Origin: Apostichopus japonicus
Taxonomy: Eukaryota; Echinodermata; Holothuroidea; Aspidochirotida; Stichopodidae
Direction: 5' to 3'
DNA: 64,000 nucleotides
Assembly: GCF_037975245.1 (NCBI RefSeq)
Contig: NC_092563.1
Coordinates: 27,493,960-27,557,959, forward strand
The position numbers and the translations under genes are program-made. Positions 12,801-21,481 of the stretch are shown piece after piece (the stretch's first letter is position 1; each line of letters starts with the position of its first letter). The notes under the pieces were generated by a model, which ran no database searches, was not told the DNA's origin, and saw nothing but the letters and a program-made list of their open reading frames with translations.

Positions 12801-15800
12801 TTTCACAGTGATATGCGAGAAACCATTGTATCAATTAAGGTTACACATTTACCTTTTCTTTCACTTTTGGAAATAAGCTCTCGACACACCAACGCTCGCA
12901 GCTTCAGTAGCTGTCAGAAGCATAAAAGAGGTATAGCAGAAAACGTAACACTTTTGTAACCAGCATAGCAAGTTAAAACATATTGAACTTTTTGAATAGT
13001 GAATAAATTTGGGAGCATCATTGGGTGAACATTTATTGCTACGAACATTTATAAAACAAATATCTTATAAGTGTCATAGAACCAATGTCTTGAAGGTGTT
13101 TTAATATAAATACCTATAATACCTCATATTTACAGTTATGATACAAATGAAGATCTGACATCGTATTACGATAGTTAGAAGCAGAATGTCTTTATATTTT
13201 TAAAGATTACACTTTGAAACAAAGATTACTTGCACTCGATTGTTTTTACTTTATTACGTCAGGCATAACTTATTTAAAAGTCATCTTTTATTGTAGCTCT
13301 TGGCATTGGGTTGTGTCATTCAGCTGGCTGATATTCGCTATCGCGTATCATCAGAGAACTCTAAACTTAACTAAATGTTGAGTTATTATTATATGTGTCC
13401 CTCAATTTGAATATACGTTGGTTACATGTTATGTTTTGAAGGACTTGGTTTAATCGCTCACGCATGTTAACACCAGAATCAGTTGTATTCCTTCATTTAG
13501 TATATGAGTATTCTTTAATGTTTATTTTAGTCCATCTAAAACAAATGTTTTTTCTACTTCTGTAGCGCGAACTGTTGAAGAAGTCCACGATCACGCACAG
13601 AGGGCCCACGAGGTAATGCTTTCTAAGACGCATGGTTGAGCGTATCATTGAGTTCCATTTATAAACCTGATTTTCTATTTTCTACTTCTGATCCAGATGT
13701 GATTGAGCGTTGCCATTGGAGAGATCACATAGTCATGCATGGTAGACTAACAGCTTAGATAACCTACATTAATATAACTTCTACTCTCTATGTTTTTCCT
13801 TTTTCTGTCGTTTACGCAACGTGATTGTGACAATTTCACGTGCTCAAATTGATCTGAAGACGACCATTTATTGTGGCGATTCTTAACAAAATGTTTATTG
13901 TAACAATGTCCGAGTTCGAAGAAGAGTAAAAATCATGCCGAAGGATATTCACATTTGTACTATATATTACTTTCGGTCAGCTGTATTACATGAGTAATTG
14001 TTACGACTTGCTTTCACAGCTTCAAAATAATACCTACAAGGCAAACCAATTGGCCAAGAGCTTGAGGAAGCATAAACAATTCTTTCAAAAGAAGCGGGAT
14101 GGAAGAAGCCTTTTGGAAGCTACGATTGAAGAGATTGAGAAGAGATGGAATGAAAACAAGAAAAAAGAAGTAACGAATATCTGTCATAGTCATTTTCCAA
14201 TGATTGTTGGAGTAAAATAGATTTCATACGTCGTAAATTACTTACCTTAATACGCTTCTCACGTGTTAAGTGGATTGATGGATTGAGAATTACAGGAACA
14301 CAGAACATGAACCATAATTTGTTGATTACAAGAATTACGTTATAGTTTGATATGGTCTCTCAATGTATCCTCTCAATAAATAACTGTACCTTAAGTTGAA
14401 ATGCTTGCTGCTGTAACAACGATATTATGGTTCGACATTTAACGGAATTTTATAGTTATTTTCTAAGCCATTCCATTCTATGCGTGGGACAAAAACCAGA
14501 TTTCAAGGAACATTATTTTTACACATGTATCGAGGTATTTGCTACAACTATCTGCACGTTTAGAGGAAGTCTACCTTCAAAATGTGTTTTTCTTGTTGAA
14601 TTTGTACCATTTTCAGATTGTTCGAAAGCTACTGAAAGAAATACTAACACCTGAAGCCATAGATACTTTCCTTTTCTTGAGGTACGAACTACATTATAAG
14701 CTCTCAGATTGCTTCGAAGCTGTAGAATCATCGGATGGAGATGCCCTTGCTGCTATGGGTTTCTTTCAAGAGTGTTCTATCTGCTATGAAGTAACTATAA
14801 TGAGTAAGGTGAGCACCTTTGTTTCTTACCTGAGTGAAAACGTTGGGGAATTATTGAATAATTCAATGAATAATGTCTTTTTTAATTGAATAATTGAGAT
14901 TAAAGTGTTGAGCGAAATTTGCTGCTTATTTTGCTTTCTCTGCTTTGTTAATTAGGAAACAAAGTTCGCTTTCAGCTATATACAATCTTGGAATCTTGGT
15001 ATTAGTAAGAGTTTCTGCATCCAGAGACACAGCAGACACATTTATGTGGCCACTACTGCTATTTGATTACACTTTTACCTTATCTCGTCTTTTGCATGTA
15101 GATAACTGGAAATCCAAATTGCCAGTGTCATGTCTGCATAGGTTGCTTTACCCAACATTTTTCATTGTTGGCCCAAACAACACCATGCATGTACAAATTT
15201 GTTTGTCCCTCGTGTGAACTGCCTGATCTCGAAACATGTTCTGAAGAGGAGTTTCATGATTATTTCTCGATGCTAGGAATTTTAGTAAGTATCTTCTTTT
15301 TTTTAAATTCATGGCAAAACAATCAGCGTTACTATTGATGGTCCTGAGTGTAGTCAACGTAACTTTTGACAAATTGATCCGTTTCTATTTACTCTTGCTT
15401 TTTGTTTCTATTTCATTCCTACTTCTTTCTTGCTCGTTTTTACAGCTTAAACTACATTTAAGCAGTTCAGACTGTGAACTATACCATCAAAAGCTTGTGA
15501 GCTGGAAGCTAATGACAATTCCAACCTTCCGTTGGTGTGCAAATGTAAGAATCACATTTAATAAAAAGCTTTTTATAAAGTTAGTTACATAGATTTATCT
15601 ATCTAAATATATTTATCTTACTGGTGTGGTTATTTAATTTCCATGTCACTGTATCTTTGATTAATATTTTGTTTTATATTTCGGACTGCATAAGCAAAGA
15701 CCTGTTTTCATCAATATCTAATATCATCAATATTCCACTCTTTATTATTTGACTGTATGTTTACTTTCTGTATTTAACTACCATTCTATTTGAAACTTTG

Positions 15801-18800
15801 GTAGACTTATTGATGGATATTGCTCGATAATTGAAATGAAAGTATGGGATGACATTATGTGGTACGTTCTATTAAGCTGCAACTCTCACTTTGTTTCAAT
15901 GTTTCCTATAGGGCTGCGGTAATGGATTTATAAATGAACGCAATACTAAGAAAATCCAGTGCTCAAATTGTGGAAAGTACCAGTGTTTTGGCTGTAACAA
16001 ACCGGTAAGATCATTTACATATACGGAGCTTATATATATGTTTTTCTTTGGAACGCGTCACAAGTATCAAATTCTAGATCTTGAAAATATGAGTCAATTA
16101 ATGATCAATAGTTGAACTTTGTGTTAATGATTGCTGTTTGCTTTTGTGTACACACAACTTTAGACACAACTATGAAAATTTCTACTTTGAAGTTAACGAC
16201 AAAATATTTCAAGAATCGTTTGTTTTTTTGCCATCTCTTTATTCATACAGTGGCTAAAACAACATGAAGGTACAACATGTGAAGCCTTTGAGAATTGGAA
16301 GCAAAAGAACGACCCAGCATTTCAAGCTCAGGGCTTAGCTGCACATCTAAGAGAAAATGGAATAAGTAAGTATTTCTTCTCAATTTTAGCACACACTTGG
16401 TGGCATAATGTTAATAACTGACGTTTTTAGTTACGTTAACAATAGAAGGAAAGATCTTGAAATTGAATATTCATAAACGTCATGAGCCTATGTAAAGCAT
16501 GTAACTTAACTCTGTAATTATCTTGTGAAGACTTTAAAGATTGTAAAGATCTTGGTAGAATGAAGAAGTATACTGAAAGGATGACATTGGGTCGAATTTT
16601 AGCTTTAATGTATAAAGAGGGGAAAAATTAACGTTGAAATTAACATTCGACATTGGGTCGAGTTTTAGCTTTGATGCATGAAAAGGGGATAAATTTACGT
16701 CATCCAAGGTAAAGATTGTAACTTTAATCTGGAATTATCTTGTGAAGAGTTTAAAGATTGTAAAGATCTTGGTAGAATGAACTAGTATACTTAAAGGATG
16801 ACATTCGGACGAATTTTAGCTTTAATGTGCAAATAGGGGAAAGTTTTAAACATGTGAAGACGTGCCCGTTTACAATCACGAACTTATTAATGACGTCAGT
16901 CCAAACATTGTTCAAACCCCAATAAAAAGCAACTGCTTTAGCGCCGTATACACAAAAGGGCATCCGAGAACAATGTTGCAAATGCAGTGGCGTAGCACAG
17001 AGGTTAAATGCTAATGGAATTTGTTCAGCACTCATGATTCGTGAGATACTTGGTAATGATTACTTGCACTGAAAATGTCTCTAAAACTAAAGGTTTTGGC
17101 ATGTAACATGCATCGATAAAACATTTTGTTAATTATCTATAACTTCCTGAATATGGAACATTCACAACTCAGTTCTAAAAGCTAAGGAATCTAACAATTT
17201 CTGAAGTTTCATTAATGATATTAAATCACCATCTGATGCCTATTTTGAAACGTTTCCTTTATTGCCAAAGATGCTTATTAATATATTTAAGATGAATTTT
17301 TTCTTACTTGGAAGAAGAAAAGTTAACCTTCCATAGCAGTACCAACATATACAAATAAAGTATATGGGCTGCAATTCATACTTTATCCTTTTCATTCAGA
17401 TTGCCCACGATGTAAAATGCGTTACGAACTTGCTAAAGGTGGATGTATGCACTTCAAATGCTCTCAATGCATGCATGAATTCTGCTGTGGATGTAATTTG
17501 CCATTTTTGAAATTTGTAAGTACAGACGAAATGACATCAGTTGTTTTAGTTGTTCTTGAACTCCGAAAAGGACTATGCCAGTTTTACATCAGTACGCAAC
17601 GAACAGTATTTCATGAAAACATTCAAGAGTTCACTAGACCAATTCTGGAAAGTTAGAAAAGCGAGAACTTAAATGTGGTGATTAGAAAATATGTATTATT
17701 AAAATGATGCTTTCCTAAATATTCCAGTAATAATTGATAGCGTAATGGATTCCTACTTTAATTTAAACGCTGGTTTGCTAATATTTCATTTCGTTTGATG
17801 ACTTTAATGCAGCTAAAGTGTCCAAAGATAAGCTGTGTTGGAAGAGGACTTCATGCCCATCACCCCAGGAACTGCCTGTATTACCTCAGGGACAAAAAAT
17901 GTGCAACTCTACACAAGCTACTGAAGGTAATTGAACCGCCTCCCCACTTCACTACCCACATCCACCCACCCCTTCTCGCTCTATAATATCCTTATATCTC
18001 ATTCCATCCACAACCCTGCGATAAATTTGGAGATATTGTGCTTCCTTGAACATTTGTGAAAAATTGGTATTGATGTTGTTGCTCTTCTCACACCGCTTGT
18101 GGGCTGAACAAAACTCGGTAGGTTGCGTAATAGATGGAGGAAGAGGGGTACCACAACAATTCAGTTAAGTTTTTAGCCTGCGACACAAAATCTAATGTTG
18201 ATGAGCACAATGTTCCGCAAACTCAGCATAATCAATCATGACCGATGGACTTCAAACTAAGCCGGTGTATGCCTGGGCATTAGATATAGATAGTACCTCC
18301 AACGACAATTACCCTGCCGGTCAAAAGTACAATAAGGAAACATGCACTTTAGCCAATATGATCATTCCAAAATGACCAAATATCTCATAAAACCTTAGAT
18401 ATACGAATTTCAGTGTTTTTTAGCATTAATTAACAACGGCAAATGTCACGAGGCCAATGGTGGTTTAAGGTTATACTTGGCAAATTTGTGCAGAAGTGTA
18501 TGCTATAAAATCCTCTTAAACAGCACCCTCGAGGGACTTCATCTTTGGTGGACTTATGCGTGGATATAGTCTATTTTGCCTATAGGTGATGACGTAATAA
18601 GGTCAGTGAGAGGTAACTAAAACTAGAAAACTATTTTTGCGCATACATGTGTCTAACAGAAGACAAACTGATCGAAACCACAATTTCCAAGCGGGAAACA
18701 TTTCATTTTTTATGTTGCATTCATCGACATCAAGTTCCAAAGGTCACAAGGTCTATGGAGGTCAAAGATTAGCATAACCCACTTTATAACCGAATTGTAA

Positions 18801-20792
18801 AATAAATTTTGGACCAATATTGCATTGATCTTTAAAAAGTCGCCCGTGCAATCTATTCCACACATAGTTTTACCATTTCCTCGAATTGACAGAACCATAA
18901 AGTTAATTTCAAACGTGTTGTTGCTCCAACTAAGCATCCGGAGGATAAAGGTTGCCCAGTCAAGGAACAACAAGAAAGTCCAAATGGATTGGTAGACGCT
19001 AATTGTGGAAGACCGTTAGAAGATAAGACCGGACTCTGCGAGTAAGATACATCTTGAATCTTCTTTTCTTTTCATTTTTTGTTCAGACTAATTCTTCGGT
19101 TTGGATTGAATTTGTTGCATCGTGGTGCCATACTGCTTGTTAATCTAAGTGAACGAGGGGTAATGGAATTGCGAGAGGCGACCCTTCTGTCTATGTCCCT
19201 CATCCTAAGATTTAAGCGTCATACAAACCCACGATTTCACCTACTGTCTACTATAAAGCTTAAGCTCCACTGACTTCAAGAGGATCATCTCTTCTCTGGT
19301 ATTGTACGGGTTCCACTTAGTAGAACACTGATGTACTAGCTTGGCCTTCAGACTTAGCTTATCTCTACCTTCAGTATACATATATGCCTAAAGTTTTAAG
19401 AGTAAATGAATGAATCAATTGGAATGGTTTCAACATTAAAACGTTAGTATACGTACACCCAAACAGTCAATCCATATGTTTAACCTTGTTTATCTTGTAT
19501 TTGACATCTGGTTTTCTACAGGTACCAAGGAAATAAAATTACCACCAAAATTCATGATCTGAAATGTTGAAGTATTGTAAGAAGTATTTACAACCTCAAT
19601 ATTATTCAATCGCATTGAAAAGTGTAAGTAAATTAATGTTTTGGGTGAATGTTTTAAAAAAAAGTAAAATATTGAATATTTACTATATAATATTCTGATA
19701 TTGATACCGACAGGATTCACTACAAGGAATACCTTGTCAGTTTGATAAACAAATATAACATAGATCCTGCAGATATTTTGACTACCACCGAATTGGGAGC
19801 AGATCTGAAAAGGAATGAGCGACCTGTCCCGACACTGGTTTCAGGTGAAACGGCAGAGATGTATTGTAAACGGTTAAGAAAGGTGAGTCATATGTGTGAC
19901 TGGTCCATTTAGGAACCAAAACTATGAGTAGCTAATGTTCCACAACATTCCTTTATATATGACTACATTTGATTTTGTCTTGTCGCGCGTATCTTCTCCA
20001 TTATTCAAGGGATTTACAGTACCGAAAGAACAAGGCAATTAGATACGCTAAAATGATTACAAAATTTCGCGATATTAAATTAAAGTTTGTGAAAATCTTG
20101 GAAATTCCGTGGTTTTATTATGTCGTTGACTGATCCAGAGAATCTTCGGTGAATTTCGGTATAATCGAAAGCTATTCTTCTTTTACTGCAGTGCATAAAG
20201 TACCTTTATAATGGGCTCTACATTTTAGTATTCCATTTCTTCAGTACTAAATTATCGAATCTCCATTAGCACTCTAAAGGATGTATTGAAAGAGTTTCCA
20301 ATTACTGACCAGTATAAGACATAATATGTAAACATCTTTCTTTATCTGTAGTATTCCTTCACACAACAGCTCTTTCCATACTTGAAAATAAACAAATCAA
20401 CTGGCAATTGGGGTTTTTCGGCAGACTCTTTGATTTGTGTTTGACAAATTTATTGCTCTTTGTTTTAAATTTATTTTGTTAGTATTATCCCTCGCCAAAG
20501 TAGTCACTCGTTTGACCATAGCTATATTAAATTTATAATAATGAGGTTATAGTTGAGCAAAATGAAAACTTCCAATTTAGTTTTAAATGTGATTAATAAT
20601 AATGTTTATTATACTGTCTTTAGATTCGAATGACATCATTGATTAGTTGCTGATTAACATTCGTTCAGAGAAACAATGTGGGACGATGATCGATTTAAAT
20701 CTACTTGTATGTAATACACGGTAAATGGTTGGTGAAATAGCTAACTAAACTAACAAAGTTACTTTAGGTGAACTCGCTTGAGCTCGGATCAC

Positions 20793-20856
<64 letters not shown>

Positions 20857-21116
20857 AGAATTCAATTCATGCTGTAATATAGTTTGTAAGTATGATCAAA
20901 ATCAACTCATTTATTGCAACTCATTAAATAAAGAGTAGAATTATATAGTTTGTTACATTGATTGTTCAATTAACAATGCATAGAATTAATCAGAAAAGAA
21001 CTTTACGAATAGGTAAATATATTCATTTATAGATTATTTACCAAAAAGACTACTTTTCTCAACAGCTTTTGAAGAAGGAGGTACCGCTATGGCGCTTATC
21101 GGATGTAACTACATAA
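3817..21116 (+). CDS. RNF31: HOIP/RNF31-like RBR E3 ubiquitin ligase with giant repetitive N-terminus (spliced)
   Basis: HOIP is the catalytic subunit of LUBAC, which builds Met1-linked ubiquitin chains in the cytosol. Exons joined by phase: 3817-3858; 4342-9496 (A) and/or 10493-12269 (B); 13566-13612; 14020-14169; 14617-14808; 15102-15284; 15446-15544; 15912-16004; 16251-16365; 17400-17515; 17813-17926; 18893-19041; 19714-19882; 21066-21116. Diagnostic C-terminal blocks: RING1 CSIC...[21 protein letters not shown]...QCSNC; RING2 [20 protein letters not shown] with the catalytic Cys and following His; [14 protein letters not shown]; and the HOIP-only LDD block [17 protein letters not shown]. 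The product is about 2,224 residues with exon A, or about 1,098 with exon B alone (human HOIP is 1,072; Drosophila LUBEL, also an HOIP homologue, is far longer). No PUB or NZF zinc finger is visible. HOIP identity of the C-terminus is very secure; the start codon and A/B usage are inference. Confidence 0.9.
4342..9496 (+). CDS. RNF31: HOIP-like giant repeat exon A
   Basis: A 5,155-base coding exon with acceptor TATCCTTCCAG and donor AAG|GTAAGT. It starts in phase 0 and ends in phase 1. The frame stays open past the donor to 9588, but splicing there is favoured because exon B carries the identical donor and the phase fits the downstream exon at 13566. The content is Ser/Thr/Pro/Lys rich and apparently disordered. 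There is a short unique start, two diverged repeats, 17 units of ~66 residues (about 4987-8276), then a Pro-rich linker (APPPPPN near 8555-8575) and a block related to exon B (about 8950-9496). No enzymatic or zinc-finger domain is seen. An exon of this size in an HOIP gene is unusual. Confidence 0.8.
4987..8276 (+). repeat. 17-unit ~198-bp coding tandem repeat
   Basis: In-frame units of about 66 residues share the core [16 protein letters not shown], then ENTESTSTS, (S/H)(P/H)[18 protein letters not shown] and PKE(V/I)xKPTH. One sub-type has an extra residue (FRPKE) and one lacks two. Two diverged units precede the array at about 4570-4980. Confidence 0.95.
5058..7841 (+). repeat. 1392-bp higher-order tandem duplication inside exon A
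   Basis: Bases about 5058-6449 recur at 6450-7841 with an offset of exactly 1392 (464 codons, seven repeat units). The translations of both blocks are identical, and every nucleotide stretch I compared matched. Divergence begins at the edges: AAAACACAG against AAAATTCAG on the left, and CAGTACAAA against CAGTGCAAA on the right. It is either a very recent in-frame duplication, gene conversion, or an assembly duplication. Confidence 0.9.
9497..10492 (+). other. Intron after exon A
   Basis: Begins GTAAGTGC and ends in a TTCTTCTTCTCTC tract plus TTCGCAG. It is homologous to the intron after exon B but longer, because of the TIR element at 9920-10177. A second, weaker acceptor (CAACAAG) at 10484 would put exon B in phase 1. 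Confidence 0.75.
9920..10177. mobile_element. MITE-like element with AACGTT-rich terminal inverted repeats
   Basis: Left end AGCAAACACAAAACGTT is mirrored by AACGTTTTTGTGTTTGCT on the right. The interior is AT rich with several more ACGTT motifs and has no ORF. It is missing from the homologous intron after exon B, where GAGGGCTGCCGCAAAC runs on without it. That fits insertion into copy A after the duplication. No clear target-site duplication was found. Confidence 0.75.
10493..11990 (+). repeat. ~480-bp coding tandem repeat, about three full copies plus a partial
   Basis: Starts of the LPPEL block lie near 10508, 10997, 11459 and 11935. Each carries a PxxxPR-type motif or a close variant, and the spacing is 460-490 bases. 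The repeats are clearly diverged from one another, unlike the near-perfect block in exon A. Confidence 0.85.
10493..12269 (+). CDS. RNF31: HOIP-like repeat exon B
   Basis: A 1,777-base exon starting CTT CAA GAA CAT (phase 0) after TTCGCAG and ending GAA G|GTAAGT (phase 1). The frame remains open to 12379 if it is not spliced. It contains four repeats of ~155-163 residues. Each opens with LPPEL(P/L)(P/R)R, then S(R/K)Sxx[57 protein letters not shown] and [13 protein letters not shown]. The final block matches the end of exon A. No folded domain is recognised. The phases allow exon 1 to B to 13566 directly. Confidence 0.75.
12270..13565 (+). other. Intron after exon B, with a vestigial third exon start
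   Basis: Starts GTAAGTAC. From 12838 to 12901 it repeats the pyrimidine tract and CTCGCAG acceptor that precede exon B. The following bases CTTCAGTAG read Leu-Gln-stop, so this is an acceptor plus a dead exon start left by the tandem duplication. The rest is AT rich with no other coding signal. The real acceptor is TCTGTAG at 13559-13565. Confidence 0.6.
13566..13612 (+). CDS. RNF31: HOIP-like 47-nt micro-exon
   Basis: Follows a TTTTTTCTACTTCTGTAG acceptor and ends CACGAG|GTAATG. In the phase dictated by exons A and B it reads (A)[15 protein letters not shown], a helical stretch leading into the next exon without a frame break. Another frame is open too, so the assignment rests on phase agreement on both sides. 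Confidence 0.65.
14020..14169 (+). CDS. RNF31: HOIP-like exon, charged helical region before the UBA-like segment
   Basis: Acceptor TTGCTTTCACAG, donor GAA|GTAACG (weaker than consensus), phase 0 to 0. Fifty residues, Lys/Glu rich, with the segment [15 protein letters not shown]. It sits where HOIP carries helices around its UBA domain. Sequence similarity is not diagnostic by itself. Confidence 0.7.
14617..14808 (+). CDS. RNF31: HOIP-like exon: UBA-like helices and start of RING1
   Basis: Acceptor CCATTTTCAG, donor AAG|GTGAGC. Sixty-four residues. The helical part ends [14 protein letters not shown] and runs straight into the first RING1 zinc pair CSIC. In human HOIP the UBA region binds the HOIL-1L UBL domain; whether that partner exists here is unknown. 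Confidence 0.85.
15102..15284 (+). CDS. RNF31: HOIP-like exon: rest of RING1
   Basis: Sixty-one residues from [15 protein letters not shown] to FSMLGIL, phase 0 to 0, donor GTAAGT. It supplies the remaining RING1 ligands in the HOIP spacing (CxCxxCxxC...H, then CPSC), the E2-binding surface of the ligase. Confidence 0.93.
15446..15544 (+). CDS. RNF31: HOIP-like exon: RING1-IBR linker and first IBR ligand
   Basis: Thirty-three residues ending [14 protein letters not shown]; acceptor CGTTTTTACAG, donor GTAAGA, phase 0 to 0. The WCA motif opens the IBR domain as in HOIP. Confidence 0.92.
15912..16004 (+). CDS. RNF31: HOIP-like exon: IBR core
   Basis: Thirty-one residues with GCGNGF, then [13 protein letters not shown], phase 0 to 0, acceptor TTTCCTATAG, donor GTAAGA. 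Provides most of the zinc ligands of the IBR. Confidence 0.93.
16251..16365 (+). CDS. RNF31: HOIP-like exon: IBR-RING2 linker
   Basis: [20 protein letters not shown] then [16 protein letters not shown]. It matches HOIP's FxNWKxxNDPxxQAQGLA linker closely. It ends in phase 1, completing Asn with the next exon. Confidence 0.95.
16500..16840. repeat. Diverged intronic direct duplication
   Basis: The stretch beginning AATTATCTTGTGAAGA, with TTTAAAGATTGTAAAGATCT and TTTTAGCTTTAATGT, occurs at about 16500-16620 and 16705-16840. A related partial copy lies between them (16640-16690). All of it is in the intron before the RING2 exon. No ORF or TIR is seen. Confidence 0.75.
17400..17515 (+). CDS. RNF31: HOIP-like exon: catalytic RING2
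   Basis: Reads (N)[19 protein letters not shown], then [22 protein letters not shown] is the thioester-forming cysteine (Cys885 in human HOIP) and MH the adjacent histidine, so the active site is intact. The zinc pairs CPRC, CSQC and CCGC are present. Phase 1 in, phase 0 out. Confidence 0.96.
17813..17926 (+). CDS. RNF31: HOIP-like exon: RING2 end / start of LDD
   Basis: Thirty-eight residues including [16 protein letters not shown] and HKLLK, matching HOIP's LHGHHPRDCLFYLRD. Supplies the last RING2 zinc ligands and the helix that links to the LDD. Confidence 0.95.
17927..18892 (+). other. HOIP-like intron before the LDD
   Basis: Ordinary AT-rich intron of 966 bases, GTAATT to GACAG. A short C-rich patch lies near 17940-17970. 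Nothing else is recognised. Confidence 0.6.
18893..19041 (+). CDS. RNF31: HOIP-like exon: LDD, part 1
   Basis: Starts NHKVNF (HOIP DNNVMF) and includes [20 protein letters not shown], then TGLC. It aligns with HOIP's GCRVIEQKEVPNGLRDEACG. The acceptor GAATTGACAG was chosen because the frame opens exactly there in phase 0. Confidence 0.92.
19714..19882 (+). CDS. RNF31: HOIP-like exon: LDD, part 2
   Basis: Completes Glu, then [20 protein letters not shown] through [10 protein letters not shown], donor GTGAGT. This helical block positions the acceptor ubiquitin for Met1 linkage and occurs only in HOIP-type RBR ligases, so it separates this gene from other RBR families. Confidence 0.95.
20796..20851. 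repeat. (TA)n microsatellite
   Basis: About 28 TA repeats within the last HOIP-like intron (19883-21065), which otherwise shows no coding signal. Confidence 0.95.
21066..21116 (+). CDS. RNF31: HOIP-like last exon
   Basis: After TTTCTCAACAG it reads [16 protein letters not shown] and TAA. Human HOIP also ends within a few residues of a LLQKLTEEVPL motif, so this is the true C-terminus. A possible poly(A) signal AATAAA lies at 21488-21493. Confidence 0.88.
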   Translation, partial: LLKKEVPLWRLSDVTT

Positions 21117-21394
21117 TTATAGTTTTACGAAGAGACTGCAAGTCTTCACTGAGAGAAAGCCTATACAAGTTTCATTTTCATATTCACTTCACTATTGTCA
21201 CTTCAAATTTCTATATCTTTTAACTTGTAAACTTGTACGAATAATACATAAATGATTATATAGGGAGAATTTTGAATTTTTGAAAATATAACAAAGAGTT
21301 AAAAAGATTATAGATAACATAGGGAAAACTTAAATGAATACTGAGTGCTCTCCAAGCTTTGCTGCTGAGATGTGAATTCTGATTGCCAACTTAC

Positions 21395-21481
21395 CCATTC
21401 GCGTTTTTTTAATTTGACTGCACAATCATCAGCGTTGTCATGAAACATGACAATATCCATATTCTTTATATTTTGGAATTT
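21395..21481 (-). CDS. Candidate orphan exon of an unidentified minus-strand gene
   Basis: An 87-base stretch flanked on the minus strand by TTTTATTTTACAG and TGG|GTAAGT, both near-consensus, symmetric phase 0. It encodes 29 residues including NMDIVMFHDNADDCAVKLKK. I do not recognise the family. No partner exon was found nearby, and it may overlap the HOIP-like 3' UTR on the other strand. It could be a chance exon. Confidence 0.35.

Larger units (their letters stand above)
9050..12905 (+). repeat. Tandem duplication of exon end plus intron (copies A and B)
   Basis: Exon end and following intron occur twice. Exon sequence around 9370-9588 matches 12120-12379, including the shared block [20 protein letters not shown] and the donor. 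The sequence after it (ACACGGAAAGACAAATTG, then AAAAGAGATAACCGCAATG) also recurs at about 9617 and 12391. The intron ends match too: CTCGACACAACAAGGTTCGC before 10493 and CTCGACACACCAACGCTCGC before 12902. Confidence 0.85.

Noticed and set aside
14427-14654. Overlapping frames around the UBA-like exon
   Set aside because: Intronic frame overlaps; the exon with proper acceptor and phase is 14617-14808.
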